From: Cohnella rhizosphaerae
GTDB lineage: Bacteria > Bacillota > Bacilli > Paenibacillales > Paenibacillaceae
DNA length: 64,000 nt
Reading direction: 5' to 3'
Assembly: GCF_029525575.1 (NCBI RefSeq)
Contig: NZ_JAPDIA010000008.1
Location: 310,001-374,000 of the forward strand
Shown one piece after another: positions 7,254 to 16,707 of the stretch. Below the pieces are notes generated by a model. It was not told where the DNA came from, made no database searches, and saw only the letters and a program-made list of their open reading frames with translations. The position numbers and the translations under genes are program-made. Within the stretch, counting starts at the first letter, position 1; every line of letters starts with the position of its first letter.

Positions 7254-8093
7254 ATGGAACCGTTCGCATATCGGACCGCAGCATCGGAATCCGAGCGCCG
7301 AGCGCCCGGACTTTTAAATATGGCGCCTTGGTCGCGATTCGAAGGCTTGACCGCCGGGTTCTCCACGCGGTTGGGCGGCGGCAGCCTGCCGCCGCGAGAC
7401 GGCTTGAACACGGCGCTTCACGTAGGCGACGACGAAAAGGCGGTCATTGCCAACCGCCGCGCGATCGCGGAGGCGCTGGGGTGGCCGTTCGAAGCTTGGA
7501 CGTGCGCCGAGCAAGTGCACGGCAGCCGCGTCGTCCGGGTGACGGACGAGGAGCGGGGCATGGGCGGGCTGTCCCGCGAGAGCGCGATACAGGACGCGGA
7601 TGCGCTGATTACGGACGAGCCGGACATTTTACTTGCGATGTACTTCGCGGACTGTGTTCCTTTATATTTTTACGATCCCGAACATGGCGCTCTCGGCCTC
7701 GCGCATGCAGGCTGGAAGGGAACGGCAGCCGACGTCGCGAAGGAGACGATTCGCGCGATGCGCGATGCGTTCGGCACTGCGCCTTCGGATTTGTACGCGT
7801 CGATCGGACCCGCGATCGGCGTCTGCTGTTTCGAAGTCGACGATATCGTCAAGAACCGCGTATTGGTGGACGTGCCTGAGGACGCGCGCTTCCACGTTCC
7901 GTCTTCCGAAGGCAAATATCGGCTAAACTTGAAAGAAATCAACAAGCATCTTATGATTAAAGCAGGAATATTGCCGAGCCGCATCGAAATGTCTGGGTGG
8001 TGCACCAGCTGCAGCACGGATTTGTTTTTCTCCCATCGCAAGGAACGGGGGCAAACCGGGCGAATGATGAGCTGGCTGGGTAAGAAGAAATAG
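7254..8093 (+). CDS. pgeF: Peptidoglycan editing factor PgeF (YlmD, laccase-domain family)
   Basis: 279 residues from ATG 7254 after GGAGGTGG. Members of this COG1496 family hydrolyse or clear wrong (L-Ser containing) peptidoglycan precursors; some show polyphenol oxidase or purine nucleoside activity in vitro. The conserved metal ligands are visible: His in EQVHGSRVV, Cys in FADCVPLYFYD and His in AHAGWKGT. CCFEVDDIV, the C-terminal CTSC and FFSHRKERGQTGR segments also match the family. It lies between ylmC and ylmE, its usual place in Firmicutes. Confidence 0.93.
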   Translation: MEPFAYRTAASESERRAPGLLNMAPWSRFEGLTAGFSTRLGGGSLPPRDGLNTALHVGDDEKAVIANRRAIAEALGWPFEAWTCAEQVHGSRVVRVTDEERGMGGLSRESAIQDADALITDEPDILLAMYFADCVPLYFYDPEHGALGLAHAGWKGTAADVAKETIRAMRDAFGTAPSDLYASIGPAIGVCCFEVDDIVKNRVLVDVPEDARFHVPSSEGKYRLNLKEINKHLMIKAGILPSRIEMSGWCTSCSTDLFFSHRKERGQTGRMMSWLGKKK

Positions 8094-8108
8094 AGGTGAA
8101 TGCCGCCG

Positions 8109-8804
8109 ATGGCGTTGGAGCAGCGGCTCATGGACGTAGAACGCCGCATTGCGGAAGCTTGCGCGCGGTGCGGCCGGGATCCGGGAAGCGTGAACGTCGT
8201 AGCCGTGACAAAGTACGTATCCGCGGCCGCGGCCAAGCGCGCGGTCGAAGCGGGGATGCGCCATATCGGCGAAAACCGCTGGCCCGCGGCGGAGGAAAAG
8301 TGGCGCTTGCTCGAGGGACGGGCCGTTTTTCACTATATCGGTTCGCTCCAGAGCAGAAAAGTCAAGGACGTGATCGGCAAGTTCGACTACGTTCATTCTC
8401 TGGATCGCTTGTCGCTTGCCGAAGAGGTTCATAAGCGCGCCGAAGCGCTCGGCATCCGGGTGCCCTGTTTCCTCCAGGTGAACGTCTCCGGAGAGGATTC
8501 CAAGCACGGACTGGCGCCCGAAGCGGTTCCCGCGTTCGTCTCCTCGCTCGGCAAGCTGCCGGGCATTCGGCCGGTCGGCCTGATGACGATGGCGCCGATC
8601 GTGGACGACGCCGAAGAAGCAAGGCCCGTATTCGCCGGTTTGCGCAAGCTGCTGGAGGAGATCAACGGCATGTCGTTGTCGGACGAGCCTTTGACGGAGC
8701 TGTCGATGGGGATGTCCGGCGATTTTGAAGTCGCGATCGAAGAAGGCGCCACTTGGGTGCGTCTGGGCAGCGTTCTGGTCGGGCACGAAGAGAACGACGG
8801 ATAA
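8109..8804 (+). CDS. ylmE: YggS/YlmE family pyridoxal phosphate homeostasis protein
   Basis: PLP-binding TIM-barrel protein that buffers free pyridoxal phosphate. The PLP lysine lies in VVAVTKYVS; GENRWPAAEEKW, FHYIGSLQSRKVKD, VNVSGEDSKHGL, GLMTMAPI and the phosphate-binding LSMGMSGDFEVAIEEGATWVRLG segments are all present. GAGGTG just upstream is too close to the ATG at 8100, so ATG 8109 (MALEQRL) is the more likely start. Separated from pgeF by a few bases and followed closely by sepF, so part of the same operon. Confidence 0.93.
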   Translation: MALEQRLMDVERRIAEACARCGRDPGSVNVVAVTKYVSAAAAKRAVEAGMRHIGENRWPAAEEKWRLLEGRAVFHYIGSLQSRKVKDVIGKFDYVHSLDRLSLAEEVHKRAEALGIRVPCFLQVNVSGEDSKHGLAPEAVPAFVSSLGKLPGIRPVGLMTMAPIVDDAEEARPVFAGLRKLLEEINGMSLSDEPLTELSMGMSGDFEVAIEEGATWVRLGSVLVGHEENDG

Positions 8805-8817
8805 CGGAGGGATCATG

Positions 8818-9276
8818 ATGGGCGTGGTGAACAAGTTTTTGAACTATCTCGGCCTTCAGGACGAACAAGAGCGGGAACGGGAGCGCGAAGAGCCGATGGG
8901 GTACGAAGATGAGCCGGAAGTTGAAACCTCAGCCTTCGAGCCGCGTAAACCTACGGGAAAGAATAATATCGTCAGCATCCATTCGCAGAAAAACGTTCGG
9001 GTCATCTTGACGGAGCCGCGGACGTACGACAACGAAGCGCAGGAGATCGCGGACCATCTCAAATCCAGGCGGTCCGTCGTCGTGAATCTGCAGCGGGTGC
9101 GCCGGGATCAGGCGATCCGGATGGTGGACTTCCTGAGCGGCACGGTTTACGCGCTCGGCGGTCATATTTCCAAGCTCGGTCCGAACATTTTCCTGTGTAC
9201 GCCCGACTCGGTCGAGATTACGGGGACGATCTCGGAGATGCTCGCGGAGGATGCCGATTATACTAAAATGAGGTGA
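8818..9276 (+). CDS. sepF: Cell division protein SepF
   Basis: 152 residues. It bundles FtsZ filaments and tethers them to the membrane. An N-terminal amphipathic helix (MGVVNKFLNYLGL) for membrane binding is followed by a charged linker (EREREREEP) and the SepF core: VRVILTEPRTYDNEAQEIADHLKSRRSVVVNLQRV, then the conserved RMVDFLSGTVYALGG and FLCTPDSVEI. ATG 8818 is 7 bases from GGAGG; ATG 8815 is possible. Within the ylm operon downstream of ftsZ. Confidence 0.95.
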   Translation: MGVVNKFLNYLGLQDEQEREREREEPMGYEDEPEVETSAFEPRKPTGKNNIVSIHSQKNVRVILTEPRTYDNEAQEIADHLKSRRSVVVNLQRVRRDQAIRMVDFLSGTVYALGGHISKLGPNIFLCTPDSVEITGTISEMLAEDADYTKMR

Positions 9277-9284
9277 CAGCAGCA

Positions 9285-9578
9285 TTGACGGCTTTAGATC
9301 AGGTCATTAGCTATCTTTACAGTTTGCAGCTCATTTACAGCTGGCTTATTCTAATTTACGTGCTGATGTCCTGGCTGCCTAACGTGAGGCAGAGCTACAT
9401 CGGCGAGCTGCTGGGCAAGATCGTAGAGCCTTATCTGAAGCCTTTTCGCAGAATCATTCCGCCGATCGGCGGCGTGCTGGACATTTCGCCGATCATCGCG
9501 TGGTACGCGCTTCGATTTTTGATGAGAGGCCTCGAAGAGGTCATCCGCTTCGTCGCCGGACTGTTCGGCGTGTCCTAA
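9285..9578 (+). CDS. ylmG: YggT/YlmG family membrane protein
   Basis: About 97 residues with two membrane helices (LYSLQLIYSWLILIYVLMSWL and the C-terminal SPIIAWYALRFLMRGLEEVI region) separated by a loop with the conserved YLKPFRRIIPPIGGVLDISP. The AGGTGA at 9271-9276 overlaps the sepF stop and is well placed for TTG 9285; GTG 9273 would give 101 residues but has no RBS. The family is linked to cell division and membrane organisation, its mechanism unknown. Same operon as sepF and ylmH. Confidence 0.88.
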   Translation: MTALDQVISYLYSLQLIYSWLILIYVLMSWLPNVRQSYIGELLGKIVEPYLKPFRRIIPPIGGVLDISPIIAWYALRFLMRGLEEVIRFVAGLFGVS

Positions 9579-9598
9579 ACGGAAAGGATCGAACCAGC

Positions 9599-10384
9599 AT
9601 GAGCAAGAGCGACATTTACGCACACTTCCTTCCTGAAGAAAAGTCCTTCGTGGACCGCGCCTGGGAGTGGGTCGAGCGGGCCGCCGAGCAGCATGAGCTC
9701 CGGCGCACCGATTTTCTCGACCCGCGCCAGGCGCATATTTTGTATGCGCTGGCGAACCGGCACCCGGACGCCGCGATTCGCCTCGAAGGCGGCTATGACG
9801 GCGCGGAGCGGGTCCGGGCGCTCATCGCGCCGGACTATCGCCCGCTCGAGGACGAGGATGCGGGCATCGCCGTGCTCGATATCGCGAGCGACGATCGTCG
9901 CCAATCGGAGCTGGACCACGGCGACTATCTCGGCGCGCTGCTCGGGCTTGGGATCAAGCGCGAGAAAATCGGCGACATCCATGTCCGGGAGGACGGCTGC
10001 CACGTGCTGATCGTCAGCGAGATCGGCGACTTTTTGCGCGCTCATCTGAGGCAGGTGCACCGGATCGAGACGACGGCGTCGGTGCTGCCGCTCGAACGGC
10101 TTCAAGCCGTTCCGGTGAAGCTCGAGGAAAGCGCGATCTCCGTCGCCTCGATGCGGCTCGACGGGATCGCGAGCGACGTGCTGCGCGTCAGCCGCGCGAA
10201 GATCATGGATCCGATCCGCGCGGGGCGCTGCCGGGTCAACTTCAAAACGGTCGAGGATCCGTCCGCGCAGCTGCGCGAAGGCGACATCGTGTCGTTCAAA
10301 GGATTCGGGAGATTCCGCGTGATTGCGGCCGAAGGAGTCTCGAAAAGCGGAAGGATTCGTCTGCGCATCGGCAAATATGTGTAG
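9599..10384 (+). CDS. ylmH: S4-domain RNA-binding protein YlmH
   Basis: 261 residues from ATG 9599 after AAAGGA. N-terminal part is the YlmH ribosome-associated region (FLDPRQAHILYALANRHPDAAI..., IAVLDIAS-D, LGALLGLGIKREKIGDI), and the C-terminal part an S4 RNA-binding domain (LRLDGIASDVLRVSRAK...VNFK...LREGDIVSFKGFGRFRV). Homologues have been tied to ribosome-associated quality control and cell division gene clusters. The gene sits just before divIVA, its usual position. Confidence 0.92.
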   Translation: MSKSDIYAHFLPEEKSFVDRAWEWVERAAEQHELRRTDFLDPRQAHILYALANRHPDAAIRLEGGYDGAERVRALIAPDYRPLEDEDAGIAVLDIASDDRRQSELDHGDYLGALLGLGIKREKIGDIHVREDGCHVLIVSEIGDFLRAHLRQVHRIETTASVLPLERLQAVPVKLEESAISVASMRLDGIASDVLRVSRAKIMDPIRAGRCRVNFKTVEDPSAQLREGDIVSFKGFGRFRVIAAEGVSKSGRIRLRIGKYV

Positions 10385-10483
10385 AAACAAGCAGGAATTC
10401 CGCGCCTTGCGTCGAATCTGCCTTACATAGCGATCTTGCGACCTGTCGCCAATCAAGTACATGACGCACGGGAGGTACGGCCA

Positions 10484-10997
10484 ATGCCATTGACCCCATT
10501 GGATATTCATAACAAGGAATTCGGCCGCAGATTGCGCGGCTACGACGAAGACGAAGTGAACGAGTTCCTCGACCAGATCATCAAGGACTACGAAGCGATG
10601 ATCCGCGACAACAAAGAGCTCCAGAACCAAATCACGGGACTTCAGGAGCGGCTCGGCCACTTCGCGAACATCGAGGAGACGCTGAGCAAGACGATCATCG
10701 TCGCGCAGGAAGCGGCCGACGAAGTGAAGAACAACGCCAAAAAAGGAAGCTCAGCTGATCGTTAAGGAAGCGGAGAAAAACGCCGACCGCATCATCAACG
10801 AGTCGCTCTCGAAGTCGCGCAAATACGCGCTCGAAGTGGAAGAGCTGAAGAAGCAAGCGGCGATCTACCGGGCGCGCTTCCGCACGCTCGTCGAGACGCA
10901 GCTCGACCTGCTTACGCAGGACGGATGGGAAAAGCTCGAGCCGCCGGAATCCCGCGCGCGGGACAACGAGTCCCGGGTGCGCGAGATCGTCGAATAA
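10484..10997 (+). CDS. divIVA: Septum site/cell-pole protein DivIVA (frame broken at an A-run)
   Basis: Coiled-coil protein that binds negatively curved membrane at poles and septa. ATG 10484 follows GGAGGT. The N-terminal membrane-binding domain reads MPLTPLDIHNKEFGRRLRGY, DEDEVNEFLDQIIKDYE, followed by coiled coil. The frame stops early after an A6 run at 10739-10744; with five A the protein continues as KEAQLIVKEAEKNADRIINESLSKSRKYALEVEELKKQ to TAA 10995-10997, about 170 residues, the normal length. The continuation is clearly DivIVA-like, so the break is likely a sequencing error. Confidence 0.93.
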
Positions 10998-11077
10998 TCG
11001 GACGCGAACCGCGGCCAGGATAGGCGAACGCCGATTTGACAAATCGGCTTCTTCGCCGTATAAATGGGTTATACGCG

Positions 11078-11392
11078 TTAACGTCGATGACGGGAACGGC
11101 GTGCGGATGAACCATCCCAGAGAGTTGGCGGCTGCTGCGAGCCAACGTTGGACGCCGCGTCGCCCATCCTCCCCGAGACGCCGATCCGAACGTCCGGCGA
11201 TTGCGCCGGATCATTAAGACCGGCCGAGCTTTCCCTCGTTACGGGATACCGGTTCGACCGCCATGCAGACCGCATGCCGGGCCGTCCGGCTTGAGCGCCG
11301 CTCCTACCGTCATTCGGGCGAGGCAGCGGCTGAACAAGGGTGGTACCGCGAGCGATGTCTCGTCCCTTCTTAGGGGACGGGCTTTTTTTTAT
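11078..11392 (+). promoter_or_regulatory. T-box leader of ileS
   Basis: Contains the invariant T-box sequence AGGGTGGTACCGCG (11337-11350) that pairs with the tRNA acceptor end, followed by the terminator CGTCCC-TTCTTAG-GGGACG (11361-11379) and a T8 tract. Upstream, AGAGAGTTGGCGGC...GCGAGCCAAC (about 11117-11144) fits the apical part of stem I. Uncharged tRNA-Ile would stabilise the antiterminator and switch on ileS. AUC triplets at 11165-11167 and 11184-11186 are candidates for the specifier; I cannot choose between them without folding. Confidence 0.92.
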
Positions 11393-11434
11393 TTTCAGCC
11401 TTCAATCAAATCGACGAGCAAAGGAATGATGGTC

Positions 11435-14400
11435 ATGCGTCGCGTGGACGTTAAAGAAAAAGCCCGCAGCCGCGAGCTGCGCGTATTGGAGCAATGGAAG
11501 GCCGAGGATACGTTCCGCCGGTCCATCGAAAACCGCAACGGCAAGCCGAACTTCGTATTTTACGAGGGCCCGCCTACGGCAAACGGCAAGCCGCATATCG
11601 GGCATGTGCTCGGCCGGGTCATCAAGGACTTCGTGAGCCGCTACAAGACGATGTCCGGCTACCGCGTCACCCGCAAGGCCGGATGGGACACGCACGGCTT
11701 ACCGGTCGAGCTCGGCGTCGAGAAGCAGCTCGGCATCTCGGGCAAGCAGGAGATCGAGAATTACGGCGTGGAGCCGTTCATCAAGAAATGCAAAGAGAGC
11801 GTGTTCGAGTACGAGCGCCAGTGGCGCGAACTGACCGAGGCGATCGGCTATTGGACCGACCTCGACAATCCCTATATCACGCTGGAAAACAAATATATCG
11901 AAAGCGTATGGCATCTGCTGTCCGCGATCCACGGCAAAGGACTGCTTTACCGCGGCCATCGCGTCAGCCCGTATTGCCCCGACTGCCAGACGACGCTCAG
12001 CTCGCACGAGGTCGCGCAGGGTTATGAGGACGTCAAGGACCTGACCGCGACGGCGAAATTCAAGCTGAAGGACAGCGGCGAATTCGTCCTCGCCTGGACG
12101 ACGACGCCGTGGACGCTGCCGTCCAACGTCGCGCTCGCCGTGAATCCGGACATCGCGTACGCGCGCGTCAGCCAAAACGGCGAGACGTTTATCGTGGCCG
12201 GCGCACTGGCCGACAAAGTCATGAAGGGCGAATACGAGACGCTCGGCACCGTGCGGGGCAAAGATCTCGTCGGCCTCGCTTACGAGCCGCTGTTCCCTTA
12301 TGCAGGCGGCCCGCTCGACGGCGCGTACCGCATCATCGACGCGGCGTTCGTCTCCGATTCGAGCGGTACGGGCATCGTCCACATCGCCCCGGCGCACGGC
12401 GAAGACGACTACCGCGTCGCCCGCGAGCACGGCGTGCCGATGCTGCAGCTGGTCAACGGCCAAGGCCGATATACCGACGAAGTGAAAGGCTTCGCCGGAC
12501 GCTTCGTCAAGGATCCGGAGGTCGACATCGACATCGTGAAGTCGCTGTCCGAGCGCGGCCTGCTGTACCACAAGGAAAAGCACGAGCACAGCTACCCGTT
12601 CTGCTGGCGCTGCAAGACGCCGCTGCTGTATTACGCGACCGAGAGCTGGTTCATCAAGACGACGGCGGTCAAGGATCAATTGATCGAGAACAACAAAGGC
12701 ATCGCCTGGTATCCGGAGCACCTGCGCGACGGCCGGTTCGGCAAGTTCCTCGAGGACCTGGTCGACTGGAACATCAGCCGCAACCGCTACTGGGGCACGC
12801 CGCTCAACGTTTGGACCTGCGAAGACTGCGGCGCGGAAAAGTCGCCGGGCAGCATCGCGGAGCTGCGCGCGGCGGCCGTGGGCGAAGTGGCCGAGGACAT
12901 CGAGCTGCACAAGCCCTACGTCGACGCGATCGCGCTGCGCTGCGACTGCGGCGGCACGATGCACCGGACGCCGGAAGTCATCGACGTCTGGTTCGACAGC
13001 GGCTCGATGCCGTTCGCGCAGCAGCATTATCCGTTCGAGAACAAGGAGCGCTTCGAGGAGCAGTATCCCGCCGACTTCATCTGCGAGGGGATCGACCAGA
13101 CGCGCGGCTGGTTTTTCAGCCTGCTGGCCGTATCGACGCTATACAACGGCAGGGCGCCGTACAAGTCGGTCATCTCGACGGGGCACGTGCTCGACGAGAA
13201 CGGGCAAAAGATGAGCAAGTCCAAGGGCAACGTCATCGATCCCTGGGACATCATCGAGGAGTTCGGCACCGACGCGTTCCGCTGGGCGCTGCTCGCCGAC
13301 AGCGCGCCCTGGAACAGCAAGCGCTTCTCGAAGGGCATCGTCGCCGAGGCGAAGTCCAAGGTCGTCGACACGATCGTGAACACGCACGCGTTCTACGCGC
13401 TGTACGCGACGATCGACGGCTACGAGCCGGAGACGCATGCCGCGAAGCCGTCGGCGAACAAGCTGGACCGCTGGATTCTGTCGCGGCTCAACTCGCTTGT
13501 AGGCGCGACTGTCGAAGGTCTTAACGCCAACGACTTCCTCAATCCGGCCAAGCGCATCGAAGCTTTCGTCGACGAGCTGTCCAACTGGTACGTCCGCCGT
13601 TCGCGCGACCGCTTCTGGGGAAGCGGACTGGGCGAGGACAAGGTCGCGGCCTATCAGACGCTCGGCACCGTGCTGCTGACCTTGTCGAAGCTGATCGCGC
13701 CTTACCTGCCGTTCCTGGCCGAAGATCTGTACGGCAACCTCGGCGGCAAGGGCAGCGTCCATCTGGCCGACTACCCGGTCGCCGACGCAGCCGCGATCGA
13801 CGCCGCGCTCGAGCGCGACATGGAGACGGCGCGCGGCATCGTCGAACTCGCGCGCAACGTGCGCAACGAGACCGGCCTCAAGACGCGCCAGCCGTTGTCC
13901 GAGCTGCTCGTGGCGCTGAGCGTGCCGTTCGACGCCGCCGAATACGAAGAGATCGTCAAAGACGAGATCAACGTCAAAGCCGTCACGCTCGTGACCGAAG
14001 ACAGCGGCTTCGTCGACTATACGCTCAAGCTGAACCTGAAGCTGGCGGGCAAAAAGTACGGCAAGCACGTCGGACCGATCCAGGGCAAGCTGAAGTCGCT
14101 GTCCGCCGACGAGGCGCGGGCCATCGTATCTTCCGGCGAGTTGGCCTATGTTTCGCCGGAGGGCGAGGCGCTCACGGTGGCGCTGGACGAACTGCTTGTC
14201 GAAAAGCAGGCGAAGCCTGGCTTCGCATCCGCTTCGGGGGGCGGCGTCACCGTCGCGCTCAACACGGAGCTGACGCCGGCGCTCGTGCAGGAAGGCATCG
14301 TGCGCGAAGTGATCCGGGCGGTGCAGGATCAGCGCAAAAAAGCTCGATCTGCCGATCGAGCAAAGGGTCGACCTCGTGCTCGAAGCGGAGGCCGAGACCG

Positions 14401-14537
14401 AAGCGGCGCTCCGCGCCTTTGGCGACGTGCTGCGCGACAACGTGCTCGTCAACGACGTATCGTTCGGGCGCACCGACGCGACGGAGACGGTGCAGGCCGG
14501 CGAGCTGCGGATCGGCATCGCGATCGTCGCCGGCTGA
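11435..14537 (+). CDS. ileS: Isoleucine--tRNA ligase, IleS2 type (frame broken at an A-run near the 3' end)
   Basis: Class I aminoacyl-tRNA synthetase, about 1033 residues after removing one A from the A6 run at 14336-14341; without it the frame ends in non-family sequence at 14578. AAAGGA at 11420-11425 favours ATG 11435 (MRRVDVKEKARSREL) over ATG 11426 or 11429. The HIGH motif is GKPHIGHVLGR and KMSKS is GQKMSKSKGNV; the editing domain has WTTTPWTLPSN and GTGIVHIAPAHGEDDY. Length, N-terminus and the FVFYEGPPTANGKPHIGH signature place it in the eukaryote-like IleS2 group, generally less sensitive to mupirocin than IleS1. The T-box leader fits the identification. Confidence 0.95.
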
Positions 14538-14675
14538 ACGGCGGTTGCGCGCCGGCAAGCTCCGGTAAGTTCCGGTAAGTTCCGGCGAAGCTGCTTCAGT
14601 CGCCGGCCGTTCCGCATCGATCGGGTATGAACCGCCGCGATTTGAGCCAACCTGAATAAGAGCAGGAAACGATAA

Positions 14676-14740
14676 CGAGTCCTGTCCGCAAGCGAACGAC
14701 GGCTATCCGGCCTTACGTTCCGGCGGCAGGGCTCGTTTTT
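14676..14740 (+). terminator. Probable terminator after ileS
   Basis: CGAGTCCTG (14676-14684) pairs with CAGGGCTCG (14727-14735), one wobble pair, 42-base structured loop, then TTTTT. Earlier in the same gap, TCCGGTAAGT occurs twice in tandem at 14561-14580, with a partial third copy. Confidence 0.6.
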
Positions 14741-14764
14741 GCGCGGGGGAGGCGGAAGAGCGGC

Positions 14765-15130
14765 ATGAGCGAGAACAAGCCCGGCGCGGGATCGGAACCT
14801 CGGTTGAAGACGCTGGCGGAGGAAGCGAGCGCCCTGCGGCGCCTGCTCGAGGGATTGTCCAAGCGGCTGGAGGAATTGGCGGTGCAGATGGAAAAAGCCC
14901 AGCTCAAAGACTACGTGAACCTGATGAGCAGGCCCTGGCAGCTCATCTGGCGCAACTGGCTGTCGGGAATCGCCAGAGGCATCGGCATCGCCTTGGGCTT
15001 CACTTTTTTCGCGGCGACGATCGTATGGCTGCTTCAGATCCTCGGCGCGCTGAATTTGCCGATCATCGGAGACTACATCGCGGAGATCGTCAAAATCGTG
15101 CAGCGACAGCTGGAAATCGAGCATTATTGA
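14765..15130 (+). CDS. DUF5665 domain-containing membrane protein
   Basis: 121 residues. A charged coiled-coil-like N-terminal half (LAEEASALRRLLEGLSKRLEELAVQMEKAQLKDY) leads into the conserved YVNLMSRPWQLIWRNWLSGIARGIGIALGFT segment, then one clear membrane helix (FFAATIVWLLQIL) and a short C-terminal tail (PIIGDYIAEIVKIVQRQLE). The family is small, found in Firmicutes, and of unknown function. ATG 14765 lies behind a GGGGGAGG sequence. Monocistronic by context: terminators on both sides. Confidence 0.8.
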   Translation: MSENKPGAGSEPRLKTLAEEASALRRLLEGLSKRLEELAVQMEKAQLKDYVNLMSRPWQLIWRNWLSGIARGIGIALGFTFFAATIVWLLQILGALNLPIIGDYIAEIVKIVQRQLEIEHY

Positions 15131-15182
15131 ACGCTATGGGCTGCGTATGCGATGCTTGCGGCGACTTGCGCCGAAAAGATAG

Positions 15183-15206
15183 GACGCCCGCCCGGAGGCA
15201 GGCGTC
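15183..15206 (-). terminator. Terminator of the DksA/TraR-like gene
   Basis: GACGCCCGCC (15183-15192) pairs with GGCAGGCGTC (15197-15206) with one mismatch around a 4-base loop; on the minus strand it is followed by CTATCTTTT. It lies just past the minus-strand stop at 15210. Confidence 0.6.
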
Positions 15207-15209
15207 GGC

Positions 15210-15953
15210 CTAATCGATCGATTGCTCGGCCGACCAGTCGGACGGCTCGAGCAGTCCTTCGCCTTCATGCGCTTCGAGGTACCTGCGATAGGCGCTATTG
15301 CGGACGATGCCGCTGGGGTGGCCGGTGATGTCCGCGGCAAGGAAGCTCTCGAGCGGTTCGACGAAGCCGTCGTTTTCGTCCGACTCGATATAAAGGGCTC
15401 CGTAATCGTCGTTATTATTGCCCTCGGCCATGGCCGGGCTGTCGGAGTTGCCCCACGATTCGACGATCTGCCAGGCGTCTTCGCCGTCGAACCCGTTCTG
15501 CTCGTCGCTCTCGTCCAGGCTGGTGCGTCCGAACGGAGGATGCAAGAAGAGTTCTTCCGCCGGCCGTCCTTCTTTTTCGGCCTGAACCGGCTCGTGCTCC
15601 ACGCAGTAAACCGCCGTTGGCATCGCCAGCAACCGTTCCGTCGGAATGAATTTGCCGCACGCTTCGCAAATGCCGTATTCGCCCGTTTCCATGCGGCGCA
15701 GCGCGGCTTCTACTTTTTCCAGCGTCAGCGCTTCGCGTTCAAGCAAGGCGATGTCCTTGGCCCGCTCGAACGTCTCCGTGCCGGCGTCGGCGGGGTGATT
15801 GTCGATCCCGCTCAGCTCGCCCGTGGCATCTCGGTAGCTGTCGGTCAGGCCGAAATGCCCGTTCGCGCCGACGCGGCTCTCGATGTCGGCCCGCAGCGCC
15901 AGCAACCGTCGGCGCTGCTCGGGCATGAAGCTGTCGGACAACGTGCGTTGCAT
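15210..15953 (-). CDS. yteA: TraR/DksA-type C4 zinc-finger protein (YteA family)
   Basis: 247 residues. ATG at 15953 lies 6 bases after GGAGGG on the minus strand. The N-terminal part is helical (MPEQRRRLLALRADIESRV; ALLEREALTLEKVEAALRRMETGEYG) and leads to the zinc finger CEACGKFIPTERLLAMPTAVYC, with a His (CVEH) in place of the last Cys. The C-terminal 110 residues are acidic and specific to the YteA branch, with the conserved DDAWQIVE-like GEDAWQIVESWGNSDSP motif. DksA-type proteins act on RNA polymerase; YteA members are poorly characterised. The gene is on the opposite strand to its neighbours and convergent with the DUF5665 gene. Confidence 0.88.
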   Translation of the reverse strand: MQRTLSDSFMPEQRRRLLALRADIESRVGANGHFGLTDSYRDATGELSGIDNHPADAGTETFERAKDIALLEREALTLEKVEAALRRMETGEYGICEACGKFIPTERLLAMPTAVYCVEHEPVQAEKEGRPAEELFLHPPFGRTSLDESDEQNGFDGEDAWQIVESWGNSDSPAMAEGNNNDDYGALYIESDENDGFVEPLESFLAADITGHPSGIVRNSAYRRYLEAHEGEGLLEPSDWSAEQSID

Positions 15954-16176
15954 GCCGATCCCTCCTTGATCTTGTCGCGAAGCGACGTGGCTCTCCATAC
16001 GACAGCTAGTTTGCTCGCCGGGGCGAAAAATCATGTCGGGCAAGGGGGAGGGCATGTATTGGGGACGCTGCCGCGAATTGGCGAAAGACGTTGGACGCCC
16101 GCTCCGGCGTTATGTTAAAATCAGTGCATTCGGCCAAAGCGGTCAGAATCATTCGCGGAAGGGCGGCAATCCGGAC

Positions 16177-16707
16177 ATGCAACGACGTCAAATCGGCTTA
16201 TGGGTGTACTATCTGGCGGCTGCGGTCGTATTCGCCATCGATTACGTATCCAAGAAGATCATCGAGCACAATCTGGAATTGAACGAGCAGATCAAGGTCA
16301 TCGGCAACTTTTTCCTCATTACGTTCATTCACAATCGGGGAGCGGCTTTCGGCATTTTGCAGGAGCAGCGCTGGTTTTTCTTGCTGATCACCGTCGTCGT
16401 CGTAGCTGCCATCGTCATCTATTTGAACCGGTCCCACCGGAACAACAGAAGGCTGATGCTCGCCGCGCTGTCGCTTATTTTAGGCGGTGCCCTCGGCAAC
16501 TTTCTCGATCGCGCGTTTTACGGACAAGTCGTCGACTTCCTGCAGCTCAACTTCGGATCTTATACGTTTCCGATTTTTAACATCGCCGATTCCGCGATCG
16601 TCGTCGGCGTGTGCCTGATTATTCTCGATTCGCTGCTTACCCCCACACCGACACAGGAGACCAAGAATGAAAAATCAAACGAACCGAGCGAACACCAGCC
16701 GGTCTGA
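16177..16707 (+). CDS. lspA: Lipoprotein signal peptidase LspA
   Basis: Membrane aspartic protease that cleaves prolipoprotein signal peptides after lipid attachment. 176 residues, four membrane helices. Catalytic aspartates are visible in GNFLDRAF and FNIADSAI; the conserved FLITFIHNRGAAFGIL and GQVVDFLQLNF segments are also present. ATG 16177 is chosen because it gives the family N-terminus; the RBS (GGAAGGG at 16158) is unusually far. It overlaps rluD/ylyB by 41 bases, as in the lspA-ylyB pair of Bacillus. Many predicted lipoproteins in this window are its substrates. Confidence 0.95.
   Translation: MQRRQIGLWVYYLAAAVVFAIDYVSKKIIEHNLELNEQIKVIGNFFLITFIHNRGAAFGILQEQRWFFLLITVVVVAAIVIYLNRSHRNNRRLMLAALSLILGGALGNFLDRAFYGQVVDFLQLNFGSYTFPIFNIADSAIVVGVCLIILDSLLTPTPTQETKNEKSNEPSEHQPV

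Noticed and set aside
10739..10744. Programmed frameshift in divIVA and the other broken genes
   Set aside because: No slippery-heptamer-plus-stem pattern is shared, the runs include A, C, G and T, and the genes are not known to be recoded; base-calling error explains all of them with one cause.
14561..14585. Tandem TCCGGTAAGT repeat after ileS
   Set aside because: Only two and a half units of 10 bases; nothing connects it with a function.
13139..15124. Antisense frame of 661 codons opposite the ileS 3' half and the DUF5665 gene
   Set aside because: It crosses two genes and a terminator on the other strand and has the composition expected of a shadow frame.
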